Shown here piece by piece: positions 14,346-21,674 of a stretch of 21,674 nucleotides of DNA. Origin of the DNA: CBDTTM01 sp965363355 (GTDB lineage Bacteria; Bacillota; Negativicutes; Selenomonadales; Selenomonadaceae). The first letter of the stretch is position 1; each line of letters begins with the position of its first letter. Where the stretch lies: assembly GCA_965363355.1 (NCBI GenBank), contig CBDTTM010000022.1, forward strand, positions 1 through 21,674, given 5' to 3'. The translations under genes were made by a program, and so were the position numbers. The notes beneath the pieces are model-generated. The model did not search any database and had not been told where the DNA came from. It saw only the letters and a list, made by a program, of their open reading frames with translations.

Positions 14346-14387
14346 TGCACATATTTTGCTTTGTTAGCAGAATATGTGCACTTTTTT
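14346..14387. terminator. Bidirectional terminator between DUF2000 and the transferase gene
   Basis: TGCACATATT (14346-14355) pairs with AATATGTGCA (14371-14380), with an inner TGC/GCA helix. TTTTTT (14382-14387) follows on the plus strand, and AAAAA (14341-14345) gives a T-run for the minus-strand gene. It serves both convergent genes. Confidence 0.92.
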
Positions 14388-14394
14388 GCGCTGT

Positions 14395-16095
14395 TTATTT
14401 TTTATCGGGGCGGATTTCGGTATCATAGTTGCGCCCTTGGTTCATTCGTGACCGCGCAGCATCAAAAGCTGGATTGACAATGCTTTTTGCTGGATCGTAT
14501 TCCATCGTTTTTATATCGGTCAGGTCCAAAATCGTGTGAATGATGTCATCGGTCATATATGGACGATTTACCGCGGCTTGGATGGCAGCCCATTTTTCGG
14601 GATGTTTTGCTTTGAAAGAATCGGAGGCCCAAATGATCAAGGGGACTTCAAGCATATAGCGGTTCGGATTTTCCTCTACGTGACCGGCGAGTTCACTGTC
14701 GTCGTAGACGGTTTCCCCGTGGTCTGGCAAGTAGATGACCAGAGACTCTGAATCACGGAATTTGTCGAAGATGGAGCTTACGATGTAGTCATTGTAATAG
14801 AGGGCATTGGCATATTGTGCCAAGACCAGTTTCTTTTCATCGCTGACATCACGCGTGATGTCTTGTGGCCCAAATTTGGCAAAACTGTATGGGTAGCGGC
14901 TGTAATAAGCGCCGTGTCCTCCCATCAGATGGAGGACGTAGAAGTTTTTGGCAGCGCTTTGCTGTTTGGCTTTATCGATCATCGGGAAGAGTTCTTCATC
15001 AAGGCTGCCAAAATCTTCTCTCGAGTCACGCATGCGCGTGAATTCATGGACGTTGCTGCGCTTGGCAAAGAGCTCGGCGACATTGCCCCAGATGCCAAAG
15101 CTCTCTTGATTCGAGAGCCAGTGCGTTTTATAGCCAGCGGCTTGCATGACATCAATCAAATTGTGATAGTCGTACCATTCGTTAGGGGATTCATAATCGC
15201 AAAAGGTGAAGAGCACCTTAAGGCTGGCAATCGTCGTTGAATGGGGGCTGATTACATCGTGAAAGACGGCGATTTCCTTTTTTGCATCGAGTTCATCGAG
15301 ATTTGGCGTATTTGGCAGATTGTAGCCATAAAGATGCATGTAGCCGCGATTCGTCGATTCACCGAGAATGAAGACGACATTTGGTGTCTGGCTGTTGTTT
15401 TCCTTCAAATCGATGTCAGCACTGACCTTGTTTTCAAGCTCTTGATAAGCTTCGATGTTGCGACGGGCGGTTTGGGCCGCCATATAGACGCGCAGGGCCG
15501 GTAAATCAAGTGTCTCGGCAAAAAACAGCGGTTCGTAGGCGGTGACGAGACGAATGCTCGCGATAATGCTGCAACCGAGTGCTAGTAAAATCAGTCTGGT
15601 TTGACGCTTGCGGCTAAGGCGCAGCCGTTTTAACAGGCGATATTTTTTACAGCTCCAAAATAAAGCGATGACAAAGGCGAGCAGAAATAAGCCTTTGACG
15701 CCGATATACATCTTTAAAAATTCGTTGGCTTCGCGTGGGTTGCTTTCAAGAATGGCGTTGATGATGCCAGTGCCGATCAATGTATTGTAGTTGTAGATAG
15801 CAAAGCATTCCAGCAGGAAAAAAACCAAGCTGCCGGTAAGTAAAATCGCTTTGAGCAATTGCCGGAAGTGGCGGTGCCGAATAAGCGATAATAAAAGCGT
15901 GAGCAAAAAGCTCCCTAGGAAAATGGTGAAACCGTAAATGAAGCTTACCTCAAATTGCCCATTATGTAATAAAGACCAAGAAATGGTTATATAATTTGTT
16001 AAAAAAATGGCGAAAATGAAAAGAAAATTATGCTCAAAAAATTGTTGGAGATGGCTTGAAATCCGTAGAATCTGTGTTTTTTTGCTGCGCATCAT
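14395..16095 (-). CDS. Membrane phosphoethanolamine transferase (sulfatase fold, EptA/CptA type)
   Basis: This 566-residue protein has five predicted membrane helices (about residues 24-42, 50-72, 84-105, 134-150, 168-188) and then a periplasmic alkaline-phosphatase-fold domain. Metal and catalytic residues are visible: E246 in ILGESTNRGY, the likely nucleophile T287 or T288 in SPHSTTIASL, H394 in GGHGAYY, and D458-H459 in LPDHGE. Such enzymes move phosphoethanolamine from phosphatidylethanolamine to lipid A, LPS core or other glycans, so a diderm envelope is suggested. The exact acceptor is unknown. Two adjacent ATGs (16095 and 16092) lie five and eight bases from GGAG; either may be used. 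It has its own promoter and is separated from the upstream permease by a terminator. Confidence 0.88.
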   Translation of the reverse strand: MMRSKKTQILRISSHLQQFFEHNFLFIFAIFLTNYITISWSLLHNGQFEVSFIYGFTIFLGSFLLTLLLSLIRHRHFRQLLKAILLTGSLVFFLLECFAIYNYNTLIGTGIINAILESNPREANEFLKMYIGVKGLFLLAFVIALFWSCKKYRLLKRLRLSRKRQTRLILLALGCSIIASIRLVTAYEPLFFAETLDLPALRVYMAAQTARRNIEAYQELENKVSADIDLKENNSQTPNVVFILGESTNRGYMHLYGYNLPNTPNLDELDAKKEIAVFHDVISPHSTTIASLKVLFTFCDYESPNEWYDYHNLIDVMQAAGYKTHWLSNQESFGIWGNVAELFAKRSNVHEFTRMRDSREDFGSLDEELFPMIDKAKQQSAAKNFYVLHLMGGHGAYYSRYPYSFAKFGPQDITRDVSDEKKLVLAQYANALYYNDYIVSSIFDKFRDSESLVIYLPDHGETVYDDSELAGHVEENPNRYMLEVPLIIWASDSFKAKHPEKWAAIQAAVNRPYMTDDIIHTILDLTDIKTMEYDPAKSIVNPAFDAARSRMNQGRNYDTEIRPDKK

Positions 16096-16124
16096 CAAAA
16101 CTCCGCTTCTATTGTTAGATATAA

Positions 16125-16148
16125 CTAAGCCGAATACAATTGGCTTAG
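16125..16148 (-). repeat. Inverted repeat at the 5' end of the transferase transcript
   Basis: CTAAGCC (16125-16131) and GGCTTAG (16142-16148) form a perfect 7-bp inverted repeat with a 10-base centre. It lies immediately after the predicted start site, about 30 bp before the start codon. It could be an operator blocking initiation or a stabilising 5' hairpin in the mRNA. Confidence 0.45.
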
Positions 16149-16156
16149 ACTATATT

Positions 16157-16185
16157 ACTATAGTCGCAATAGCGGGATTTTTCAA
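16157..16185 (-). promoter_or_regulatory. Promoter of the phosphoethanolamine transferase gene
   Basis: Read on the minus strand, TTGAAA (16185-16180) and TATAGT (16162-16157) are 17 bp apart, each 5/6 to consensus. The start would be near 16150, at the edge of the inverted repeat at 16125-16148. Confidence 0.7.
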
Positions 16186-16219
16186 TGATTTTTTATCGAA
16201 AAGAATCGTTGGTTCAAAA

Positions 16220-16247
16220 AAAGGATTGTGCCGAAGCACAATCCTTT
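16220..16247 (-). terminator. Terminator of the amino acid permease gene
   Basis: A perfect 12-bp stem, AAAGGATTGTGC (16220-16231) with GCACAATCCTTT (16236-16247), closes on the tetraloop CGAA. The plus-strand A-run at 16216-16222 is a T-run on the minus strand, placing the terminator five bases after the permease stop. Confidence 0.93.
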
Positions 16248-16251
16248 AGGT

Positions 16252-17649
16252 TCAACTATTTTGTTTTGACGGTTCGTAGACATTTTCCTCTACGACAGGG
16301 CGTTTATGGATGCCGAAAGCAAAATAACATATGCTCACGATAACACAGAAGCCGAGTCCGACTAAGAGGGATACCTGCGTGTCACTATTGAAGGACATGC
16401 CGACAAGGACCAAGAGCAAGAAGATGACGACAGCGTAATTTGCATAAGGGAAAAGTGGTGATTTGAAAGGATGATCATCCATTTTTGCTCCCCATTTTTT
16501 CCGAAATCTTGGCTGGCTGATACAGAGGACGAACCAAGGAATCATTGCCGGCAAGATACTGGCGCTGTAGATGTAAACGAATAACTTGGAATCTGGATAC
16601 ATATAATTGAGGAAAACCCCAATCAGAAGGCAAGCAAGCGTAATTTTCAACGCATTGGTCGGAACGCCTTCTTTAGAAACCTTGCCGAGAAATTTCGGCG
16701 CCTGGCCATTTTGTGCCAGCGTATAAAGCATGCGGCCGCAGCTGTAAATTCCGCTGTTGCAGCCAGACATTGCAGCTGTGAGAACGACAAAATTGATGAT
16801 GCCGGCTGCCGCTGCGATGCCGATTTTGGAGAAAGTCAGAACGAATGGGCTACCAATCGATCCGATTTGGTCCCAGGGGTAAAGAGTTACGATGACGAAA
16901 ATGGCGCCGATGTAGAAAATCAATATGCGCCAAATGATGTTTTTGGTAGCTTTTTGCAAAGTGTTTTGAGGGTCGTGAGCTTCACCGGCAGTGATGCCGA
17001 CAAGTTCAACGCCCTGATAGGATGCCGTAACTAAACAGAGTGCAAAAAGGAATCCTTGCCAGCCACCGGCGAAGAAGCCGCCGTTTGCCGTCAGATTGCT
17101 AAGCCCGATAGCGACACCGTTGTTGCCCAATCCAAAGAAGATAAGGCCAAAGCCGATGACAAGCATCGCGGCAATCGTTACGACTTTGATCAAAGCAAAC
17201 CAAAATTCAAATTCCCCGTAATACTTGACCGAAACGAGATTGGCACCGCTGACAATGGCAACGCCGATGAGTGCTGGAATCCATGATGGAAGATCCGGAA
17301 ACCAAAAATTAAGATAAATGCCGATGGCGGTGATTTCAGACATTCCGACGGTAATCCACATGAACCAGTAACACCAAGTCGTGAGGTAACCAGCCCATGG
17401 ACCGATATATTTATTGGCATAGGTGGCAAAAGAACCGGTGACAGGTTCGAGGTAAAGCATTTCTCCCATGATACGCATAACTAGGAACATGACGATGCCG
17501 GCTAAAGCATACGCTAATAAGACCGATGGTCCAGCCCATTTTATGGTACTTGCGGATCCCATGAATAAACCGACACCGATGGTTCCTCCCAAAGCAATTA
17601 ATTCAATATGGCGGGCTTTCAAGCCGCGCTGTAATTCTTTTTGTTCCAA
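16252..17649 (-). CDS. Amino acid permease, AAT family (APC superfamily)
   Basis: This 465-residue, 12-helix transporter belongs to the amino acid transporter (AAT) family of proton symporters, related to ProY, GabP and LysP. Family motifs are ELQRGLKARHIELIALGGTI at the N-terminus with the unwound helix 1 segment GGTIGVGLF (21-29), MGEMLYLEPVTGSF after helix 2, and GITAGEAHDPQ after helix 6. The start is the TTG at 17649, eight bases after GAGAGGAG; longer in-frame starts would place that ribosome site inside the coding region. Substrate cannot be read from sequence. It forms a single-gene unit with a strong terminator. The divergent hydrolase/APC operon suggests a local amino acid or amine uptake theme. 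Confidence 0.92.
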   Translation of the reverse strand: MEQKELQRGLKARHIELIALGGTIGVGLFMGSASTIKWAGPSVLLAYALAGIVMFLVMRIMGEMLYLEPVTGSFATYANKYIGPWAGYLTTWCYWFMWITVGMSEITAIGIYLNFWFPDLPSWIPALIGVAIVSGANLVSVKYYGEFEFWFALIKVVTIAAMLVIGFGLIFFGLGNNGVAIGLSNLTANGGFFAGGWQGFLFALCLVTASYQGVELVGITAGEAHDPQNTLQKATKNIIWRILIFYIGAIFVIVTLYPWDQIGSIGSPFVLTFSKIGIAAAAGIINFVVLTAAMSGCNSGIYSCGRMLYTLAQNGQAPKFLGKVSKEGVPTNALKITLACLLIGVFLNYMYPDSKLFVYIYSASILPAMIPWFVLCISQPRFRKKWGAKMDDHPFKSPLFPYANYAVVIFLLLVLVGMSFNSDTQVSLLVGLGFCVIVSICYFAFGIHKRPVVEENVYEPSKQNS

Positions 17650-18033
17650 GAAAAAAACTCCTCTCTCAAAGTACAAGTATTAGTTTAAACGATATTTTCA
17701 GCAAAAACAATAGTCCACTATGCGCTTTTTTAGGCACAAATTAAGGCTGTAGTACGCATGTGGAGGACAAAGACACACATGGCTTATTATGTGTTTTCGC
17801 ATTTTATGTAAACAACAAAAAAATCAAATGAATAGGGCGGCAAAGACAAAAGAATTTTACATGTTTACACTATTGGAGAGTAAATCATAAGGTGTTCTTG
17901 CTTAGAGGACATAGATGCGATAAAAATTTTCTCGCTTAGTAAAATTTTATTCGTAAATAGCGATGTTTGGACGTTGGAGAAGAGATTTGTAAAGAAAAAA
18001 TGAGGAAGCAGCCGAATAATAAGACTTGTCATG
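17650..18033. other. Divergent intergenic region with several dyads
   Basis: No gene is seen. Dyads include CATGTG (17757-17762) with CACATG (17776-17781), TGTAAACA (17807-17814) with TGTTTACA (17862-17869), and an AT-rich near-palindrome (about 17918-17953) with arms TAAAAATTTT and AAAATTTTAT. A minus-strand promoter for the permease may be TTTACA-17-TAATAA around 17786-17814, which would give a leader of about 130 bases with no riboswitch I can recognise. Confidence 0.4.
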
Positions 18034-18062
18034 TTGTAAAAAAAGATGGCCTATTATATAAT
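18034..18062 (+). promoter_or_regulatory. Promoter of the hydrolase/APC operon
   Basis: TTGTAA (18034-18039) and a perfect TATAAT (18057-18062) are 17 bp apart. Transcription should start near 18069, about 64 bases before the ATG at 18133. Confidence 0.75.
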
Positions 18063-18132
18063 GGTGGAATTATCGATCCGGGCATTTTAGGTGATGATAA
18101 AAGGGTCCATTCTTAGGGAAAACGAGGCGAAT

Positions 18133-18864
18133 ATGATGAAAAAAATTATTGGTATCGGCGGCAGCTTGATGTTTGATGAAGGCGGAATGTTTCCGGGGTA
18201 TGCGAGATCTTATGTAAACAATGATTATGTTGCGGCGGTTCTGGCAGCAGGCGGGATTCCGCTAATCATTCCGGTCAACACGGATAAAGATGTAGTCGAC
18301 GCTCAGCTCGGCTTGGTTGATGGCTTGATCCTTTCGGGCGGCTATGATGTAAATCCACTTGTTTTTGGTGAAGAACCACATAGGCTTTTAGGGACGACAC
18401 TCGACGACAGAGATACCTTTGATACGATGCTCATCAAAGGCGCGTTGGCAGCAGGCAAGCCTATTTTAGGGATTTGTCGCGGCGTACAGATACTCAATGC
18501 AGTTTGCGGGGGGACATTGTATCAGGACTGCTCGCTGGCAGAAAACTCCGATGTAAAGCATTGGCAGGGGAATCAACCGACGCATCGCACGCATACGATA
18601 TGGATTGAAAAAGAATCCGTGCTGCATGATATCTTTGGTGATACAACGACCGTAAATTCCTTTCATCATATGGCACTAAAGGATATAGCTCCAGGTTTTA
18701 AAGTTATTGCGCGGGCTCAAGATGGCATCGTTGAAGCCTTTGAAAAAGAAGAAGGCTCGTTTGTCCTTGGCGTCCAGTTCCATCCGGAAATGATGTACAG
18801 GGATGAAGATATGCTCAAGTTGTTTAAAATATTCATAGAAAAAGCGGAGGCGGGAAAATCATGA
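18133..18864 (+). CDS. Gamma-glutamyl-gamma-aminobutyrate hydrolase-like (class I GATase, PuuD family)
   Basis: This 243-residue enzyme of peptidase family C26 cleaves gamma-glutamyl amides. In E. coli the family member PuuD releases GABA in putrescine breakdown. The catalytic nucleophile is C115 in GICRGVQ, with H217 and E219 in GVQFHPEM, and a conserved LSGGYDVNP loop lies near residue 68. The ATG at 18133 has GAGG five bases upstream and is followed by a second ATG (18136). An upstream in-frame ATG at 18091 lacks a ribosome site. The stop overlaps the next gene by four bases (ATGA), implying translational coupling to the APC transporter. No PuuA, PuuB or PuuC gene is present, so a polyamine role is only a suggestion. 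Confidence 0.9.
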   Translation: MMKKIIGIGGSLMFDEGGMFPGYARSYVNNDYVAAVLAAGGIPLIIPVNTDKDVVDAQLGLVDGLILSGGYDVNPLVFGEEPHRLLGTTLDDRDTFDTMLIKGALAAGKPILGICRGVQILNAVCGGTLYQDCSLAENSDVKHWQGNQPTHRTHTIWIEKESVLHDIFGDTTTVNSFHHMALKDIAPGFKVIARAQDGIVEAFEKEEGSFVLGVQFHPEMMYRDEDMLKLFKIFIEKAEAGKS

Positions 18865-20138
18865 GCAGTAATAAATTTGGCTTTTGGAGCATTGTCTTGC
18901 TCGGAATAAATGCGATTATCGGATCGGGGATTTTCCTGTTGCCAAACAAAGCCTATGCGCTTTCCGGGACGTTTTCCTTGGGCGTCATCGTATTTGACAT
19001 GTTTTTGGCGATTTCGATGGCTTTGTGTTTTGCCGAACTAAGCGGTTTATTTAAGAAAAACGGCGGGCCGTATGTTTATGCCAAGGCAGCCTTTGGCAAT
19101 TTTGTCGGTTTTGAAGTCGGTTTTATGAAGGCGGCAGTCAGCATCATCGCTTGGTCGGCTATGGCAAATGGTTTTGCCACGGCACTATCCGCCATATTTC
19201 CTGCAGTTGGTGATCCCTTTGCGAAAAATGCAGTCATTGTAATATTGATCGTGTTTTTGGCAATCATCAATATTATGGGGGTAAAGGCTTCGGAAATCGT
19301 AAATAACGTGGTGACCATCGGCAAGCTCCTGCCGTTGATTATTTTTGTCGCCATTGGTATTTTTTATGTTAACGGCGGCAACTTCGTTCCATTTTTGCCA
19401 GTGGAATCGTCGCAAGATCTCTCTTTTGGCGCAGCAGCCTTATTGATTTTCTATGCGTTCACCGGTTTTGAAGCCATTTCTACGGCGGCGGAAGATATGG
19501 ATAATCCGCAGAAAAATTTGCCGCGAGCGATTATTTTGGTCATGTTCATCGTGTCGGCATTTTATCTTTTGATCCAGGCAGTCGCCATTGGTATTCTTGG
19601 GCCAGAGCTTGCCCACACAGATACACCGATTGCGACGGCAGCTGGACAATTCCTAGGGCCTGTCGGAGCAGTTCTGATTTCAGCGGGAACTTTGGTCTCG
19701 ATTGGCGGCATCAACATCGCCTCGTCTTTTCTCACCCCGCGAAATCTTGTTGCGATTGCTGATGACAAGATGCTGCCGCCGGTATTTTCTCGGTATAACC
19801 GTTTTGGCACGCCATATGTTGCCATTATTTTTTCCGCAACCTTGGCAATCTTGATTGCGGTTTCCGGTTCGTTTACCCAGCTCGCGGCTATCAGTGTCGT
19901 TTCGCGTTTTACCCAGTATTTGCCGACCTGTTTGGCGGTCATTGTGTTGCGCCGTCGCCAGCCGGAAAACCACAGTTCATTGCGGCTCCCTTTTGGTCCG
20001 GTGATTCCGATTATTTCGGTTATTGTAAGCGTGTGGCTTCTCGTTCAATCCGATCCACAAAAGATCCTTATGGGACTTGGTGGCCTAGTCGTGGGCGTGC
20101 CGCTTTATTTTTGGATGAAAAAGCAATATTTGCATTAA
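18861..20138 (+). CDS. APC-family amino acid/polyamine transporter
   Basis: This 425-residue transporter has 12 predicted helices and the APC signature in helix 1 (LGINAIIGSGIFLLPNKA, residues 14-31, with the unwound GSG at 21-23). It also has FAELSGLFKKNGGPYVYAKAAFG after helix 2 and FYAFTGFEAISTAAEDMDNPQKNLP around helix 6. These resemble amino acid and putrescine carriers of the APA group. Its start overlaps the stop of the hydrolase gene by four bases, so both act in one operon and plausibly on one substrate route: uptake of an amine or amino acid whose gamma-glutamyl form the hydrolase cleaves. Substrate is not provable from sequence. The fourth-helix region is intact and no frameshift is seen. 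Confidence 0.9.
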   Translation: MSSNKFGFWSIVLLGINAIIGSGIFLLPNKAYALSGTFSLGVIVFDMFLAISMALCFAELSGLFKKNGGPYVYAKAAFGNFVGFEVGFMKAAVSIIAWSAMANGFATALSAIFPAVGDPFAKNAVIVILIVFLAIINIMGVKASEIVNNVVTIGKLLPLIIFVAIGIFYVNGGNFVPFLPVESSQDLSFGAAALLIFYAFTGFEAISTAAEDMDNPQKNLPRAIILVMFIVSAFYLLIQAVAIGILGPELAHTDTPIATAAGQFLGPVGAVLISAGTLVSIGGINIASSFLTPRNLVAIADDKMLPPVFSRYNRFGTPYVAIIFSATLAILIAVSGSFTQLAAISVVSRFTQYLPTCLAVIVLRRRQPENHSSLRLPFGPVIPIISVIVSVWLLVQSDPQKILMGLGGLVVGVPLYFWMKKQYLH

Positions 20139-20153
20139 GATAGGTAGGTAAAA

Positions 20154-20966
20154 ATGCAGACAATATTTGATTTGTTGATTTTAAGTGTGACAGAGATCGT
20201 GTATCTGTTAGGAATATTGATTGTCGTCGGCTTTGCGCTCGGGGCTTTGGAGAATATCTCCAGTCGCTCGCTATATCAGGCTTTTGGCAAAAAAGGGTTG
20301 TTGTTAACGGCCTGTATCGGTACGCCGGTGCATGAAGCTGGCCACGCCTTGATGTGCCTCGTGTTCCAGCACAAGATTCTTGAAATAAAGTTTTTGGATT
20401 TGCAGGCAAAAGATCAGACGCTTGGCTATGTTCGGCATGCTTTCAATAAAAGCAGCCTTTACCAATGTGCCGGAACGTTTTTTATCAGCATGGGACCGAT
20501 TTTTAGCGGCACTTTGGCGATTTTGTTCTTTATGTATCTTTTACAGCCGGGACTTTTCCAGACTTTGCAAAACGCCGTGGCGTTCATTCCGGCAGGAACT
20601 ACGCTTGGGGATTTTGGCCATTGGTCAGTTTACTTCATTACCTTTTTGTATAAGGCGATTTGGGCAGGCTCATTTCTTTCCGGGCAGTTTTGGTTGTTTT
20701 TATTTTTCTCGATGTGCGTAGCCTCGCATATTGCCCTGAGTCCGGCGGACATCAAGGGCGCAGCCTACGGATTGGCTGTGATTTTCTGTGTGGTGATCAT
20801 CGGAAATTTTATTGCGTACTTCCTCGATATTGAAACGCTTCCCTATGTTTTAGAATTGGCGAGGTTCAATATCTATATGTTGTCGGTCTTGTCAATCGTT
20901 CTAGGCTTTTCCGTTTTGACAGCCGTTTTGGCAGGCATAGCAAGTATCATTCGGCGCTCGATTTGA
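20154..20966 (+). CDS. Polytopic membrane protein with HEAGH zinc-protease-like motif
   Basis: This 270-residue protein has about six to seven hydrophobic helices and an HExxH sequence, H60-E-A-G-H64 (TPVHEAGHALMCLVF), at the end of a membrane segment. This is the hallmark of M50 (site-2 protease-like) intramembrane zinc proteases. The usual third ligand motif (NPDG or LDG) is absent. SPADIKGA at 196-203, with D199, is a candidate substitute. There is no PDZ domain. I do not recognise a named family with certainty. The ATG follows AGGTAGG by about five bases, 15 bp after the APC gene, so it belongs to that operon. It could be a real regulatory protease or a structural relative that has lost activity. 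Confidence 0.7.
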   Translation: MQTIFDLLILSVTEIVYLLGILIVVGFALGALENISSRSLYQAFGKKGLLLTACIGTPVHEAGHALMCLVFQHKILEIKFLDLQAKDQTLGYVRHAFNKSSLYQCAGTFFISMGPIFSGTLAILFFMYLLQPGLFQTLQNAVAFIPAGTTLGDFGHWSVYFITFLYKAIWAGSFLSGQFWLFLFFSMCVASHIALSPADIKGAAYGLAVIFCVVIIGNFIAYFLDIETLPYVLELARFNIYMLSVLSIVLGFSVLTAVLAGIASIIRRSI

Positions 20967-21010
20967 ACGCGTTTGGATTGTGGTGAAGAGTGCAAAAGGG
21001 GGGCTGCTTT

Positions 21011-21508
21011 ATGGAAATAATAACGAAACGACTGATTCTCTATCCCGTAGATATTACCCTGCTGGATGCGGCTATAGATGGCGTGGCTGCAGTAGAAAAG
21101 CTTGGCTATAAAAGCAGCGGTGAGTGGCCTGGCAAGGATTTTAAGGAAGCGATACCTTATTTTCGCAAAGAACTATTGCGTAAAGGCGGAACGCGAGGCT
21201 TTGATTCATGGATATTTGTCGATAAATCCAGCCGTGAAATCTTCGGCGGCATCGGTTTCATCGGCGAACCAGACCGCCGCGGCCGCGTTGAAATCGGTTT
21301 TGCGACCAATTCCAGCCAACAGCGAAAAGGCTATTGCTTTGAAGCTGCAACAGCCTTGCTTAACTGGGCAAAAGCCCAACCAGAGGTGAATTTGATTATA
21401 GCCTCTTGTGAAGCGGAAAACAAAGCTTCTGCTAGTTTACTCGAGAAACTCGGCTTTAGAGAAACCATTAGCTATGAAGGCCTTAGACATTGGCAGCATT
21501 TGGTTTAA
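21011..21508 (+). CDS. GNAT-family N-acetyltransferase (RimJ/RimL-like)
   Basis: This 165-residue acetyltransferase uses acetyl-CoA to modify an amine on a protein N-terminus or small molecule. The start EIITKRLILYPVD matches the RimJ/RimL-like (PF13302) branch. RGRVEIGFATNSSQQRKGYCFEAATALL carries the acetyl-CoA loop, with Q-R-K-G-Y-C in place of the usual Q/R-x-x-G-x-G/A. The ENKASASLLEKLGF motif follows near residue 140. The ATG at 21011 is seven to eight bases after AAGGGGGG; a GTG at 20990 lies upstream of that site and is unlikely. It sits 44 bp behind the HEAGH gene with no terminator between, so it may be the last gene of that operon. Its substrate is unknown. Confidence 0.87.
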   Translation: MEIITKRLILYPVDITLLDAAIDGVAAVEKLGYKSSGEWPGKDFKEAIPYFRKELLRKGGTRGFDSWIFVDKSSREIFGGIGFIGEPDRRGRVEIGFATNSSQQRKGYCFEAATALLNWAKAQPEVNLIIASCEAENKASASLLEKLGFRETISYEGLRHWQHLV

Positions 21509-21540
21509 TTTGAAGGCATAACTTGGATAAAAGAAAAGTA

Positions 21541-21570
21541 TTTACAAAATAGTAAATCCTATGCTAAAAT
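21541..21570 (+). promoter_or_regulatory. Promoter of the tRNA-Val gene
   Basis: TTTACA (21541-21546) and TAAAAT (21565-21570) are 18 bp apart. The latter is preceded by TGC (21562-21564), which makes an extended -10. The start would be near 21577, about 12 bases before the mature tRNA. Confidence 0.65.
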
Positions 21571-21588
21571 AATACCTGTACTTAATAA

Positions 21589-21665
21589 GGGGTTATAGCT
21601 CAGTTGGTTAGAGTGCTTCGTTGACATCGAAGAGGTCACAGATTCGAGTTCTGTTAGCCCCACCA
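21589..21665 (+). tRNA. tRNA-Val (anticodon GAC)
   Basis: All four arms pair. The acceptor is GGGGTTA with TAGCCCC (one G-U), the D stem is GCTC/GAGT, the anticodon stem is CTTCG/CGAAG with loop TTGACAT (anticodon GAC at 34-36), and the T stem is ACAGA/TCTGT with loop TTCGAGT. The discriminator is A, and CCA is encoded in the gene (21663-21665). GAC reads the valine codons GTC and GTT. Confidence 0.97.
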
Positions 21666-21674
21666 GTTTAATAA

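Noticed and set aside
13859..14350. A 163-codon minus-strand frame across the DUF2000 gene
   Set aside because: It mirrors the DUF2000 gene, which has a good ribosome site and a family match. The antisense frame has neither.
17650..17676. An upstream TTG start adding nine residues to the AAT permease
   Set aside because: It would put the strong GAGAGGAG ribosome site inside the coding sequence. The TTG at 17649 fits both the spacing and the family N-terminus.
1..21674. CRISPR array, prophage, intact insertion sequence or biosynthetic cluster
   Set aside because: No regularly spaced repeats, phage structural genes, transposase or biosynthetic enzymes were seen anywhere on either strand.

Overview
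The window looks like chromosomal DNA from an anaerobic or facultative member of the Firmicutes, most likely a diderm one of the Negativicutes type. This placement is inferred from gene content, not from a marker gene. The supporting signs are strong AGGAGG-type ribosome binding sites, TTG starts, a DUF951 gene, sigma-A promoters close to consensus, ZTP (pfl) and NiCo-type riboswitches, an oxygen-sensitive pyruvate formate-lyase with its activase, and a membrane phosphoethanolamine transferase of the kind that decorates lipopolysaccharide. There is no prophage, CRISPR array or intact insertion sequence. The only mobile-looking item is a 57-bp palindromic mini-element.

Layout. 1-2306: the 3' end of a CBS/ACT-domain gene, then a metal-riboswitch-like leader and a cation diffusion facilitator exporter, convergent with a carbon-nitrogen hydrolase. 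The terminator they share carries the mini-element in its loop. 2415-3368: a DUF951 gene, then about 750 bp of regulatory DNA. That DNA holds a perfect TTGACA-17-TATAAT promoter, a ZTP riboswitch with its terminator, a dyad overlapping a weak promoter, a second strong promoter, and a leader that can fold into a closed multi-stem structure. 3369-7766: pflB, pflA and a fucO-type iron alcohol dehydrogenase, i.e. mixed-acid and aldehyde-reducing fermentation. 7936-10281: a small membrane protein paired with a soluble chemoreceptor-like signalling protein, then an exported metallophosphoesterase. 10422-11528: the GTPase gene ychF. 11678-14341: an MFS exporter, an AraC regulator and a DUF2000 gene whose promoter sits in a perfect palindrome. 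14395-17649 (minus strand): the phosphoethanolamine transferase and an AAT-family amino acid permease, as separate units. 18133-21508: a probable operon of a class I glutamine amidotransferase-like hydrolase (PuuD type), an APC transporter, a membrane HEAGH protein and a GNAT acetyltransferase. 21589-21665: tRNA-Val(GAC).

How the parts work together. The most coherent theme is one-carbon and fermentation control. ZTP signals 10-formyl-tetrahydrofolate shortage and PFL makes formate, so the ZTP riboswitch ahead of pflB joins purine/folate status to formate production, while the inner promoter and its leader could give independent fermentative control. The metal exporter behind a NiCo-type leader is a second RNA-controlled unit. 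The transporter and hydrolase genes at 16-20 kb suggest amino acid or polyamine scavenging. All assignments come from reading motifs, codon frames and base pairing by eye. No homology search, covariance-model search or folding program was run.
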